Shown here piece after piece: positions 51,838-59,946 of a DNA stretch of 64,000 bases. The DNA is from Lichenicola sp964249735 (GTDB lineage: Bacteria > Pseudomonadota > Alphaproteobacteria > Acetobacterales > Acetobacteraceae), in NCBI GenBank assembly GCA_964249735.1, contig CAXUDP010000002.1:11049-75048 (forward strand). Direction: 5' to 3'. The notes below the pieces were generated by a model that saw nothing but the letters and a program-made list of their open reading frames with translations, did not search any database and was not told where the DNA came from. The first letter of the stretch is position 1. Each line of letters begins with the position of its first letter. Made by a program: the position numbers and the translations under genes.

Positions 51838-54165
51838 CTACTCGGCGGCGATCAGGCCCGGCTCCGACGCGGTGTCCTCCTCCCTAAACACGCGCACCGG
51901 GATCGACTTCGCGGCTGGTGTCTTGCTCCCTTTGGCGTAGTGGCCGGTCGGCAGCAGCACGTTGGCTTCCGGATAATAGGTACCGATGCACCCTGCAGGG
52001 ACGGAATAGGCCACCACAGCCAAGCCACCCAGTTCGCGGTGGTGGCCGTCGTTCGACTCGGTTTCCAGCCGCACCTTGCCGCCGACGATCAGCCCGAGCC
52101 GGTCGATGTCGTCGCGGTTCATCAGCACCACGTCGCGCGTGCCGTTGATGCCGCGGAAGCGGTCGTTGTAGCCGTATACGGTGGTGTTGAACTGGTCGTT
52201 GCTGCGCAGCGTCATCATGCGCAGCGATTGCGGCGTCAGCTCCGGCAGGTCGGGGTTTTCCACCAGTCCGTCCGGCGTCACGAAGTTCGCCTTGCCGTTC
52301 GGGGTCTTCCACACCCGCTTGCGCGCGGGCAGCGGCCGCTGGAAGCCGCCCGGCTCCCACATACGCGTCTCGTAGTCCCAGAAGATCTCCGGATAGGTGA
52401 CGCTGATCGCCTTGCGGATCAGGCTGTAGTCGGCGGTCCAGTCGTCCCATGGCACATGGGGGTTCGGGTCGAGCGTCGCCTTGGCCAGCTCCGCCACGAA
52501 CCGCACCTCGCTGATGAGGTGCGGCGAGGCCGGCTTGCGCACGCCCTTGGAGCCGTGGATGCAGCCCGAGGTGTCCTCCATCGACACCGACTGGTCGCCG
52601 GAGGCCTGATGGTCGACCTCGATCCGGCCGATCACCGGCAGGATGAAGCTGTTCTTGCCCGGAAGCAGCTGGCTGCGGTTGAGCTTGGTGGCGACGTTCA
52701 CGGTCAGGCGGATGCGTCGCCACGCCGGCTCCAGCCGGCCATGATCGGGCGCCGCGCGCACGAAGTTGCCGCCCAGGATGAGGAACGCCTCGATCTCGCC
52801 GGCGAGGACCTTTTCGCACGCTTCCACCGTGTTCAGCCCGAGCTCGCGCGGCGGCTCGAAGCCGTACTGCTCGGCGAGCCGGTCCAGCGGCACCAGCTCC
52901 GGCTTCTCCGAGACGCCGACGGTGCGCTGCCCCTGCACGTTGGAGTGGCCGCGCACCGGGCAGATGCCGGCGCCCTGCTTGCCGATGTTGCCGCGAAGCA
53001 GCAGCAGGTTCACCAGCAGGCGTATGGTCTGCACCCCTTCCTGCTGCTGCGTCACGCCCATGCCGTAGATGCCGATGGTCGACTTGGCGCGGCCGTAGAG
53101 GCGGGCGGTGGCTTCCAGCGCGTTGCGTGCGAGGCCGGATTCGCGCTCGATGTCGTCCCAGTCCTGCGCGCGTGTCCACGACACGAAGCTGTCCACCCCG
53201 TGCGTGTGCTCGGCGATGAAGGCGTGGTCGAGGAACGGGGGCTCGCCGGCCGCCAGGGCCTTGTCGTCGAGCTCGATCAGCGCCTTGGCGATGCCGGTAA
53301 TGGCAGCGAGGTCACCGGCGGTGCGGACCTGGTGGTAGGAGGAGCTGATCCGGGTTTCGTGCCCGCCGATCATCTCGATCGGCGATTGCGGGTTCTTGAA
53401 CCGCTCCAGCCCGCGCTCGCGCAGCGGGTTGAAGGTGATGATCGGCACGCCGCGCTCGGCCGCCTCCTGCAGCGGGTGCAGCATGCGCGGGCTGTTGCTG
53501 CCCGGGTTCTGGCCGAAGAACATGATGCACTCGGCGTGGGCGAAGTCGTCCAGGGTCACGGTGCCGACCGGGACGCCGATGCTCTGCGGCAGGGCCACCG
53601 AGGTGGTCTCGTGGCACATGTTGGAGCTGTCGGGCAGGTTGTTGTTGCCGTACAGCCGGGCGAACAGCGCGTAGGCGTAGCTGGCCTCGTTGGAACAGCG
53701 GCCGGACGAGTAGAACACGGTGTTCTGCCGGTTCTCGACCGCACGCAGCTCCCGGCCGATCTCGGCCATGGCCGCGGCCCACGACACCGGCACGTACTTG
53801 TCGCTGGCCGGGTCGTAGCGCATCGGATGGGTCAGGCGACCGGCCTGCTCGAGCTGGAAGTCGTCCCAGTCCAGCAGCTCGGTGACCGTGTGCTGGGCGA
53901 AGAACTCGGGCGTGCAGCGATGCGAGGTGATCTCCCACGCGGTCGCCTTGACGCCGTTCTCGCAGAACTCGAGCGGCAGCGGGGTAGCCGGCTTGATCCA
54001 GGCGCAGGACACGCACTGGAACCCGTCCACCTTGTTCTGCCGCATCAGGGCGAGCGAGCCGCTGGCCAGCACGCCCTCGCGCTGCAGGATGTTGCCGACC
54101 GAGCGCGCGGAGCCCCAGCCGCCCGCGGGCATCGTATACGGCTTGTAGACGGCCTTGCGTGTCAT
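51838..54165 (-). CDS. FdhF/YdeP-family molybdopterin oxidoreductase
   Basis: 775 aa. Molybdopterin-dinucleotide-binding oxidoreductase of the YdeP type. Near the N-terminus FQCVSCAW; in the middle the possible Mo-ligand region NMCHETTSVALP, where formate dehydrogenase has Cys/Sec; later GQNPGSNSPRMLHP, KQGAGICPVRGHSNVQG, and C-terminal PEANVLLPTGHYAKGS. E. coli YdeP is linked to acid resistance; the reaction here is not known. The chosen ATG is at 54165. Cofactor genes moaC and moeA lie in the same window. Confidence 0.9.
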   Translation of the reverse strand: MTRKAVYKPYTMPAGGWGSARSVGNILQREGVLASGSLALMRQNKVDGFQCVSCAWIKPATPLPLEFCENGVKATAWEITSHRCTPEFFAQHTVTELLDWDDFQLEQAGRLTHPMRYDPASDKYVPVSWAAAMAEIGRELRAVENRQNTVFYSSGRCSNEASYAYALFARLYGNNNLPDSSNMCHETTSVALPQSIGVPVGTVTLDDFAHAECIMFFGQNPGSNSPRMLHPLQEAAERGVPIITFNPLRERGLERFKNPQSPIEMIGGHETRISSSYHQVRTAGDLAAITGIAKALIELDDKALAAGEPPFLDHAFIAEHTHGVDSFVSWTRAQDWDDIERESGLARNALEATARLYGRAKSTIGIYGMGVTQQQEGVQTIRLLVNLLLLRGNIGKQGAGICPVRGHSNVQGQRTVGVSEKPELVPLDRLAEQYGFEPPRELGLNTVEACEKVLAGEIEAFLILGGNFVRAAPDHGRLEPAWRRIRLTVNVATKLNRSQLLPGKNSFILPVIGRIEVDHQASGDQSVSMEDTSGCIHGSKGVRKPASPHLISEVRFVAELAKATLDPNPHVPWDDWTADYSLIRKAISVTYPEIFWDYETRMWEPGGFQRPLPARKRVWKTPNGKANFVTPDGLVENPDLPELTPQSLRMMTLRSNDQFNTTVYGYNDRFRGINGTRDVVLMNRDDIDRLGLIVGGKVRLETESNDGHHRELGGLAVVAYSVPAGCIGTYYPEANVLLPTGHYAKGSKTPAAKSIPVRVFREEDTASEPGLIAAE

Positions 54166-54285
54166 GATCGGAACTCCGGCATCAAAGAGGTGAACAGCCT
54201 GGACATGTCGGCGTTGCATGCACGACGACCGGCTTCACGCTACTGACGGCATAACAGCCGCCTCCGGTCGGAAAAGGAAGGCCCC

Positions 54286-54510
54286 ATGGTCAGTCGCGAC
54301 TACATGTTGAAGAAGGGAGCCGGACCGTCGGCGCCCAAGCTGTTCCTAGACCAGAAGATCATCCCGGCCGCGATCAACGCGGCAGGCGCGGTCGAGGGGG
54401 TGCTGGAACGGGTGGCGGTGCGCGTGCGCCGGATGCCGGTGGCGGCCCTGGCGGCGGCGCTCGGAACCGGAACTCTGGTGACCCTGCTGGCGGTGCCACG
54501 ACGCTACTGA
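54286..54510 (+). CDS. small predicted membrane protein
   Basis: 74 aa. Basic and Ala-rich, with one likely membrane segment near the C-terminus (VAALAAALGTGTLVTLLAV, about residues 51-69). A strong purine run (GGAAAAGGAAGG) precedes the ATG at a good distance, supporting translation. No family recognised. It sits between the convergent DUF3429 gene and the divergent YdeP-like gene. Confidence 0.65.
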   Translation: MVSRDYMLKKGAGPSAPKLFLDQKIIPAAINAAGAVEGVLERVAVRVRRMPVAALAAALGTGTLVTLLAVPRRY

Positions 54511-54533
54511 AGGGTACCGCCGACCCGTATCGT

Positions 54534-55037
54534 TCAAGCTAGGCGCACCACCAGCACGGCCAGAAGGCAGAGCACTACCACGCCGGTCAGCAGGTGGCGC
54601 AGGGCCAGGTAGCCAGGCGGCATCAGCCCGTGCCGGGCGGCGCGTGTCTCGGCTAGGGTGGTCAGCGCGAAGCCCAGCACGAGCAGGAGCAGGGCGGGCA
54701 GCGGCCGGCCGACCAGCACAACCAGCAGTGCCGCCCATCCAACCAGCGACGGCAGGACGCCGAGCCCGAGCCGCAGCCGCATCGCATGCGACAGCGCCGG
54801 CACGATGGCCGACGATGCGCCGGGCGGAACCACGCCGACCGGACCGCCTCCCAGCGCTAGGCCCCAGTGCACCGCGCCGAGAAAGGACAGGATCACCGCG
54901 CCGTAATCGATCAGCGCCGGCACCAGGCGCGGCGCCGGCACGTCGGCGGGGAAGAACAGGATGCCGACCGTCATGCCGACGAACGGGATCAGCCCACCCA
55001 GCCCCAGAACGATCGCAAGCAGCGGCAGGCGTGTCAT
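54534..55037 (-). CDS. DUF3429 family membrane protein
   Basis: 167 aa with five hydrophobic segments (LLAIVLGLGGLIPFVGMTVG at the start; YGAVILSFLGAVHWGLAL in the middle). The AVHWGLAL motif is characteristic of DUF3429, an uncharacterised alphaproteobacterial membrane family. Function unknown. Divergent from eno with a 137-nt gap. Confidence 0.85.
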   Translation of the reverse strand: MTRLPLLAIVLGLGGLIPFVGMTVGILFFPADVPAPRLVPALIDYGAVILSFLGAVHWGLALGGGPVGVVPPGASSAIVPALSHAMRLRLGLGVLPSLVGWAALLVVLVGRPLPALLLLVLGFALTTLAETRAARHGLMPPGYLALRHLLTGVVVLCLLAVLVVRLA

Positions 55038-55174
55038 CCGGTCGGAGCTCCCAAGGTTTGCGGCCTTTCCACAACGCGGGGCCGCGGTGCGGGATGCGCG
55101 TCCGGGCCGGCCTTGCGGAAAGCGGGCCGAGATGGTGGAACAACGCCACGCTGAACATCCCTCGGAGACAACAC

Positions 55175-56452
55175 ATGGGTGCCATCACCGACATCGTCGC
55201 GCGAGAGATCCTGGACAGCCGCGGCAACCCGACAATCGAGGTCGACGTCGAGCTGGCATCCGGCGCCAAGGGCCGCGCCGCGGTGCCGTCCGGTGCCTCC
55301 ACCGGGGCACACGAGGCGGCCGAGCTGCGCGACAACGACCCGGCCCGGTTCGGCGGCAAGGGCGTGCTCAAGGCGGTCGCCTTTGCGGAAGGCGAGATCC
55401 TGGAAGCGCTGACCGGCGCGGAGTCCAGCGAGCAGGTGGCGATCGACCACGCGCTGATCGACCTGGACGGCACGCCGAACAAGTCCCGGCTCGGCGCCAA
55501 CGCGATCCTGGCGGTGTCGCTGGCGGTGGCCAAGGCGTCGGCGGAGGAGCTGGGGCTGCCGCTGTACCGCTACGTCGGCGGCGTGTATGCCCGTACCCTG
55601 CCGGTGCCGATGATGAACATCATCAACGGCGGGCAGCACGCCGACAATCCGATCGACATCCAGGAGTTCATGATCCAGCCGGTGGGCGCGCCCACGGTGG
55701 CGGACGCGATCCGGATGGGCTCAGAGATCTTCGCCCAGCTCAAGAAGGGGCTGAAGGCGGCCGGCCACAACACCAACGTCGGCGACGAGGGCGGCTTCGC
55801 GCCGGGGCTGAAGTCGGCCGACGAGGCGCTGACCTTCATGATGCGTGCGGTCGAGAAGGCGGGCTACCGGCCGGGCGAGGACGTGAGCTTCGCGCTCGAC
55901 TGCGCGTCCAACGAGTTCTACCGCGATGGCCGCTACGAGCTGGAAGGCGAAGGCAAGTCGTTCGACGCCGCTGGCATGGTGGCCTATCTCGGCGAGCTCG
56001 CCAGCCGCTACCCGATCATCTCCATCGAGGACGGCTGCGCCGAGGACGACTGGGACGGCTGGGCGCACATGACGGCGGAGCTCGGCGCCAGGCTGCAGCT
56101 GGTCGGCGACGACCTGTTCGTGACCAACCCGGAGCGGATCCTGCGCGGCATCCAGGCCAAGACGGCGAATGCGGTGCTGATCAAGGTGAACCAGATCGGT
56201 ACCCTGTCGGAAACGCTGGAAGCGGTCGAGCTGGCGCATCGAGCCGGCTACGCCACGGTGATGAGCCACCGCTCCGGCGAGACCGAGGACAGCACCATCG
56301 CCGACCTGGCAGTCGCCACCAACTGCGGCCAGATCAAGACCGGCTCGCTGTCCCGGTCCGACCGCACCGCCAAGTACAACCAGCTGATCCGGATCGAGAC
56401 CGAGCTGGACGGCGCTGCCCGCTATGCCGGGCGCACCATCCTGCGCAGTTGA
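55175..56452 (+). CDS. eno: enolase
   Basis: 425 aa. Glycolytic interconversion of 2-phosphoglycerate and PEP; also an RNA degradosome component in some bacteria. Motifs: ILDSRGNPTIEVDVEL, GGQHADNPIDIQEFM, and SHRSGETEDSTIADLAV. The ATG is preceded by CGGAGA. In related genomes ftsB and pdhA directly follow eno; here eno is separated from ftsB by a palindromic repeat region and a DDAH-like gene. Confidence 0.97.
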   Translation: MGAITDIVAREILDSRGNPTIEVDVELASGAKGRAAVPSGASTGAHEAAELRDNDPARFGGKGVLKAVAFAEGEILEALTGAESSEQVAIDHALIDLDGTPNKSRLGANAILAVSLAVAKASAEELGLPLYRYVGGVYARTLPVPMMNIINGGQHADNPIDIQEFMIQPVGAPTVADAIRMGSEIFAQLKKGLKAAGHNTNVGDEGGFAPGLKSADEALTFMMRAVEKAGYRPGEDVSFALDCASNEFYRDGRYELEGEGKSFDAAGMVAYLGELASRYPIISIEDGCAEDDWDGWAHMTAELGARLQLVGDDLFVTNPERILRGIQAKTANAVLIKVNQIGTLSETLEAVELAHRAGYATVMSHRSGETEDSTIADLAVATNCGQIKTGSLSRSDRTAKYNQLIRIETELDGAARYAGRTILRS

Positions 56453-56896
56453 TTGGGCTCCAGGTCCGTTCGGGGAATTTGAAGAAGGGCGAAGGCCAGG
56501 GGCGTTGCCCCTGGACCCCATGAAGGACGTCGCCCTTCAAACCCGCTCACACGTTTTCGGGTGCGTGTACGGCTAAGCGGGCCACGCATGCACCCGGACG
56601 TGCTCCAGAAGTGGAATTCTTGGGGAGAAGGCCTTGGGGGCATCGCCCGGCGGCCCAATGCCGATAAGCACTGAGCTGCTTCACACAGCTACTTGCGCGT
56701 GCGGGAAGGCTCCGGACCACCATCAACAGCCTGGTTCTCATGTCGTCAGGAAAGGGAGTAATGCGTTTGGGGTTCTGTCGTTCATGGGCAAGATGCTTAT
56801 CGGGCTCGGTAGGGCACGACGGAAAGCCGGCCGCGTTCGCGGCCAGCTGATTGGCGGTCTGAGCCCTGACCTTGCTCTCCAAATAAAACGGAGGTT
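56453..56896. other. 444-nt intergenic region with palindromes; no gene recognised
   Basis: Between eno and the convergent DDAH-like gene. Besides the nested palindrome at 56479-56540, a second pair of arms (CGGGTGC 56558-56564 and GCACCCG 56590-56596) can form a hairpin. No coding sequence, tRNA or transposase was recognised. The base composition is lower in GC than the flanking genes. Confidence 0.5.
56479..56540. repeat. nested GC-rich palindromic repeat downstream of eno
   Basis: An inner 8-bp palindrome CCAGGGGC-GTT-GCCCCTGG (56496-56514) is nested inside an outer palindrome (TTGAA and AAGGGCGA at 56479-56492 pairing with TCGCCCTTCAA at 56530-56540). This layout is that of a dispersed palindromic repeat, resembling those commonly seen between genes in Acetobacteraceae. 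It probably also helps to end eno transcription. Confidence 0.65.
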
Positions 56897-57751
56897 TCAA
56901 GCGCTGCGGGTGGACAGGTCCAGGCGCAGCGTCATGCAGTAGGCGCCGCCGCCGGACAGAATGAACGGCGACAGCTCGACCTCGCGCACCGCGTAGCCGT
57001 GGACGCCGAGCTGGTTCTTCAGCGCCGGTGCCGCCTGCGCCATCACCACTGTCCGGTCCAGCGCTACCGCGTTGACGCAGAACCGCCTGGCGTCCTCGTC
57101 GGTGGCCTCGATCAGCTTCTCCGGCGCCACGTGCTTGCGGATCTCGCGTAGGCCGCTCTCGGTAAAGGCGGGCGGGTAGAACAGCACCTCGCCGCCAGGC
57201 AGTACGCAGAAGCAGGTATCGAGGTGGTAGAATCGCTCGGTCGCAAGCTCGAGCGGCACCGTGTCGATGCCGAAGGTGTCGGCGATGATCGCCGGCGCGT
57301 CGCTGCCGGAACGGGGACCATGGCCGGTCCAGGCCAGTCGTCGGGTGCGGTCCCAGATGCAGTCACCGGCGCCCTCCTGGAACACCCCCTCCGGCAGGCG
57401 CACGACGCGGTCGAGCAGGCCGCGCTCGCGCAGGCGCTCGAAGATCGCGGTGAACGGTGCTTCCTCGCCCTGCCGCTGCGGGTGGCGGAAGGCGGCGACC
57501 AGGACGGTGCGATCCAGCACGATGCCGGCGTTTGCCGGGAACACCATGTCCGGCTGGCCCGGCGCGCCCTCCACGGTTTCCACCGTGCCGCCGGCGTCGC
57601 GCAGCGCCTGCTCCAGGTTGGCGAACGAGCGCTGTGCCTCGGCCAGGTGCCCGCCAGGGTTTTCCGACCAGGTGCCCGGCTTCATCCATGGGTTGATCGC
57701 GTACGACACCTCGTAGTGGGTGGGTGCCACGAGGAGATAGGTCGGCGTCAT
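56897..57751 (-). CDS. N,N-dimethylarginine dimethylaminohydrolase/arginine-dihydrolase-type amidinotransferase-fold enzyme
   Basis: 284 aa pentein-fold hydrolase acting on a guanidino group. Motifs: N-terminal VSYAINPWM, DMVFPANAG, GVFQEGAGDCIWD, the catalytic histidine in FYHLDTCFCVL and the catalytic cysteine in GGGAYCMTLRL. DDAH, arginine deiminase and the newer arginine dihydrolase ArgZ are all possible; the specific substrate is not decided. Convergent with eno, divergent from ftsB. Confidence 0.87.
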   Translation of the reverse strand: MTPTYLLVAPTHYEVSYAINPWMKPGTWSENPGGHLAEAQRSFANLEQALRDAGGTVETVEGAPGQPDMVFPANAGIVLDRTVLVAAFRHPQRQGEEAPFTAIFERLRERGLLDRVVRLPEGVFQEGAGDCIWDRTRRLAWTGHGPRSGSDAPAIIADTFGIDTVPLELATERFYHLDTCFCVLPGGEVLFYPPAFTESGLREIRKHVAPEKLIEATDEDARRFCVNAVALDRTVVMAQAAPALKNQLGVHGYAVREVELSPFILSGGGAYCMTLRLDLSTRSA

Positions 57752-57916
57752 GCGTGGCTCCGGTCGCGGATGGTGCCGGACGCCGTGGCGGCGCCGTCAC
57801 GGAACAGGAAAATCGGTTCGGCGCGGGTTGCGACATAGCGCAGGCGTAACGGGTCACGCTAGGGTCTGGCAGAACCACGCGCCCACCGGAGACCGCCAGC
57901 CCATGAGTTCCGCACG

Positions 57917-58243
57917 ATGAGCTTTGCACGCGCGGTCAAGCGCAAGGTCAGGGCGGCGCTGCCGCCGCTGCTGTTCCTGTCCCTGGTGGGATATTTCGGC
58001 TGGAACGCCACCCAGGGCGAGCATGGCCTGCGCAGCTATCGCGACCGGCTGCAACTGCTGACCGAGGCGAACGCGGCCGACGATGCGGCGAAGATGGAGC
58101 AGGCGGCCTGGATGCAGCGCGTGTCGGGATTGCGCGATGCTGGGCTGGACGCCGACACGCTCGACGAGCGCGCGCGGGCAATGCTCAACCTGGCCGAGCC
58201 GAACGAGCTGGTGGTGCCTTACGGCAAGAACAAGCTGTACTGA
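57917..58243 (+). CDS. ftsB: FtsB/DivIC family septum formation initiator
   Basis: 108 aa single-span division protein. One membrane segment (PLLFLSLVGYFGWNA) is followed by a coiled coil (SYRDRLQLLTEANAADDAAKM) and the terminal EPNELVVPYGK, the alphaproteobacterial FtsB end motif. A five-codon ORF ends on its start (ATGA). In related genomes pdhA follows ftsB; here rpmG, on the opposite strand, does. Confidence 0.92.
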   Translation: MSFARAVKRKVRAALPPLLFLSLVGYFGWNATQGEHGLRSYRDRLQLLTEANAADDAAKMEQAAWMQRVSGLRDAGLDADTLDERARAMLNLAEPNELVVPYGKNKLY

Positions 58244-58271
58244 TGCGGCCGGTCCGGGTGGACCGGCCGCA
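58244..58271. terminator. bidirectional hairpin between ftsB and rpmG
   Basis: A perfect 12-bp stem (TGCGGCCGGTCC and GGACCGGCCGCA) with a 4-nt loop (GGGT) sits exactly between the convergent stop codons of ftsB and rpmG, 1 nt after one and 3 nt before the other. It probably serves both. No T-run on either side. Confidence 0.8.
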
Positions 58272-58273
58272 CC

Positions 58274-58441
58274 CTACTTGATCTTGGCTTCGCGGTATTC
58301 GACGTGCTTGCGCACGACGGGATCATACTTCCGCAGCGCCAGCTTGCCCGTCTGCGCCCGGGCATTCTTCTTGGTCACGTAGAAATGGCCGGTATCCGCG
58401 CTGGATACAAGCTTGATCTGGATGGTGTTGGACTTCGCCAT
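58274..58441 (-). CDS. rpmG: 50S ribosomal protein L33
   Basis: 55 aa, full length for bacterial bL33. The sequence reads MAKSNTIQIKLVSS at the N-terminus, FYVTKKNARAQTGKL in the middle and HVEYREAKIK at the end. It is the cysteine-free (zinc-independent) form. The ATG is at 58439-58441. Convergent with ftsB; divergent from moeA by 133 nt. Confidence 0.96.
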   Translation of the reverse strand: MAKSNTIQIKLVSSADTGHFYVTKKNARAQTGKLALRKYDPVVRKHVEYREAKIK

Positions 58442-58574
58442 GGGGGATCCTGCACTGGTCGCAGCGTCGGTGTGGGGGCGGGAAAATGCGCATGTGCACG
58501 CCGAAGGTCAAGCGTGCCGCCGTCGTGACCGGTGGGGCGTCCTGCGGCCGGACCGTATTGGGCAGGATCGGGCC

Positions 58575-59789
58575 ATGCTGAGCGTCGACGAGGCCAGAAG
58601 CCGGATCCTGGAGCGGCTCCGGCCGCTCGGCGCCGAGATCGTGCCGCTCACCGAGGCCTGGAGCCGGGTCGCGGCCGCTCCGCTGCATGCCAGGCTGGAC
58701 AACCCGCCCGCAGACCTGTCGGCGATGGATGGCTATGCCGTGCGCGGCGCCGACACCGTACCCGGCGGCCGGCTCCGGGTGATCGGCACGGCTCCGGCCG
58801 GGCATCCGTTCGCCGGTCAGGTCGGACCGGGAGACTGCGTGCGGCTTTATACCGGCAGCGTCATGCCGGCGGGCAGCGACAGCGTGCTGATCCAGGAGAA
58901 CGCGAGCCGGACCGGCAACGCGGTGGCGGTCCATGAGGCGGTGGCGGCCGGCCGCCACATCCGGCGGCGCGGGCAGGACTTCTCCATCGGCGACGAGCTG
59001 GTGCCGGCCGGACGGCGGCTCGGCGCGCGCGACGTCGGCATCGCCGCTGCCGGCAACCATGCCTGGCTGGCGGTGCACCGGCGTCCGCGGGTCGCGGTGC
59101 TGGCGACTGGCGACGAGCTGGCGCTGCCGGGCGAGGAGATCCCGAGCGGTGGCGTGGTCAACTCCAACACGCCGATGCTGTCGGCGCTGATACGGGCTGG
59201 CGGCGGGGTGCCCGTGCTGCTGCCGCCGGTGCGGGACGACGTGTCGGCGATCGCCGGCGCAGTCGAGGGCATGCGCGGGATCGACATGCTGGTGACGCTG
59301 GGCGGCGCCAGCGTCGGCGACTACGACCTAGTGCAGCAGGGTCTCGCCGTGCACGGGCTCCAGCTGGACTTCTGGAAGATCGCGATGCGGCCGGGCAAGC
59401 CGCTGATGCACGGCCATGTTGGCAACGAGATCCCGGTGCCGGTGCTGGGCCTGCCCGGCAACCCGGTCTCGGCGCTGGTATGCGCGCTGCTGTTCCTGCT
59501 GCCGGCGCTGCAGCAACTATCCGGCGAGCCGGCGGCAGGACCCGAGCGCGAGCGCGCGATCCTGGGTTCGCCGTTGGCGGCGAACGACCTCCGCGCCGAC
59601 CACCTGCGCGCCTCCCTCACCCGCCTGCCCGATGGCCAGATCGAGGTCATCCCATTCACGCGCCAGGACTCCGGCATGCTGCGCCGGCTGGCGGCCAGCG
59701 AGGCGCTAGTGCTGCGTGCGCCGCATGCCCCCGCCGCACCGGCCGGCGAGGCGGTCGAGATCCTGCGTCTGGACCGTTACGGGATCTGA
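58575..59789 (+). CDS. moeA: molybdopterin molybdenumtransferase
   Basis: Inserts molybdenum into molybdopterin. 404 aa. Motifs: PADLSAMDGYAVRG, YTGSVMPAGSDSV, ATGDELALPGEEIP, VTLGGASVGDYDLV and GLPGNPVSALV. Upstream of lexA on the same strand, the usual alphaproteobacterial pair; moaC, normally also in this cluster, lies 19 kb away. Confidence 0.96.
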   Translation: MLSVDEARSRILERLRPLGAEIVPLTEAWSRVAAAPLHARLDNPPADLSAMDGYAVRGADTVPGGRLRVIGTAPAGHPFAGQVGPGDCVRLYTGSVMPAGSDSVLIQENASRTGNAVAVHEAVAAGRHIRRRGQDFSIGDELVPAGRRLGARDVGIAAAGNHAWLAVHRRPRVAVLATGDELALPGEEIPSGGVVNSNTPMLSALIRAGGGVPVLLPPVRDDVSAIAGAVEGMRGIDMLVTLGGASVGDYDLVQQGLAVHGLQLDFWKIAMRPGKPLMHGHVGNEIPVPVLGLPGNPVSALVCALLFLLPALQQLSGEPAAGPERERAILGSPLAANDLRADHLRASLTRLPDGQIEVIPFTRQDSGMLRRLAASEALVLRAPHAPAAPAGEAVEILRLDRYGI

Positions 59790-59809
59790 CGCTTGCGGTG
59801 TGAAGGCGC

Positions 59810-59839
59810 TTGACCCCCGACAGAGAACCAATATAGAAC
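59810..59839 (+). promoter_or_regulatory. lexA promoter with SOS box
   Basis: A sigma-70-like promoter TTGACC (59810-59815), 16-nt spacer and TATAGA (59832-59837) carries the alphaproteobacterial SOS box GAAC-CAATATA-GAAC at 59825-59839, overlapping the -10. This is the layout of autoregulated lexA. The start codon lies 108 nt downstream, giving an unusually long 5' leader. Confidence 0.8.
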
Positions 59840-59946
59840 AACCCATTGAGTTGCCTGTTTGTTCCGTGATCCAGCGTGGTCCGGCATCGGGCGACGGGTC
59901 ATGCAGGCCGGTCGCAGCATCGGGACGGCCGTGGGAGGGGATTCCG

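Noticed and set aside
56634..56942. 102-codon plus-strand frame after eno
   Set aside because: It runs through the palindromic, lower-GC region and overlaps the DDAH-like gene on the other strand; no homology was recognised and no good start signal was seen.
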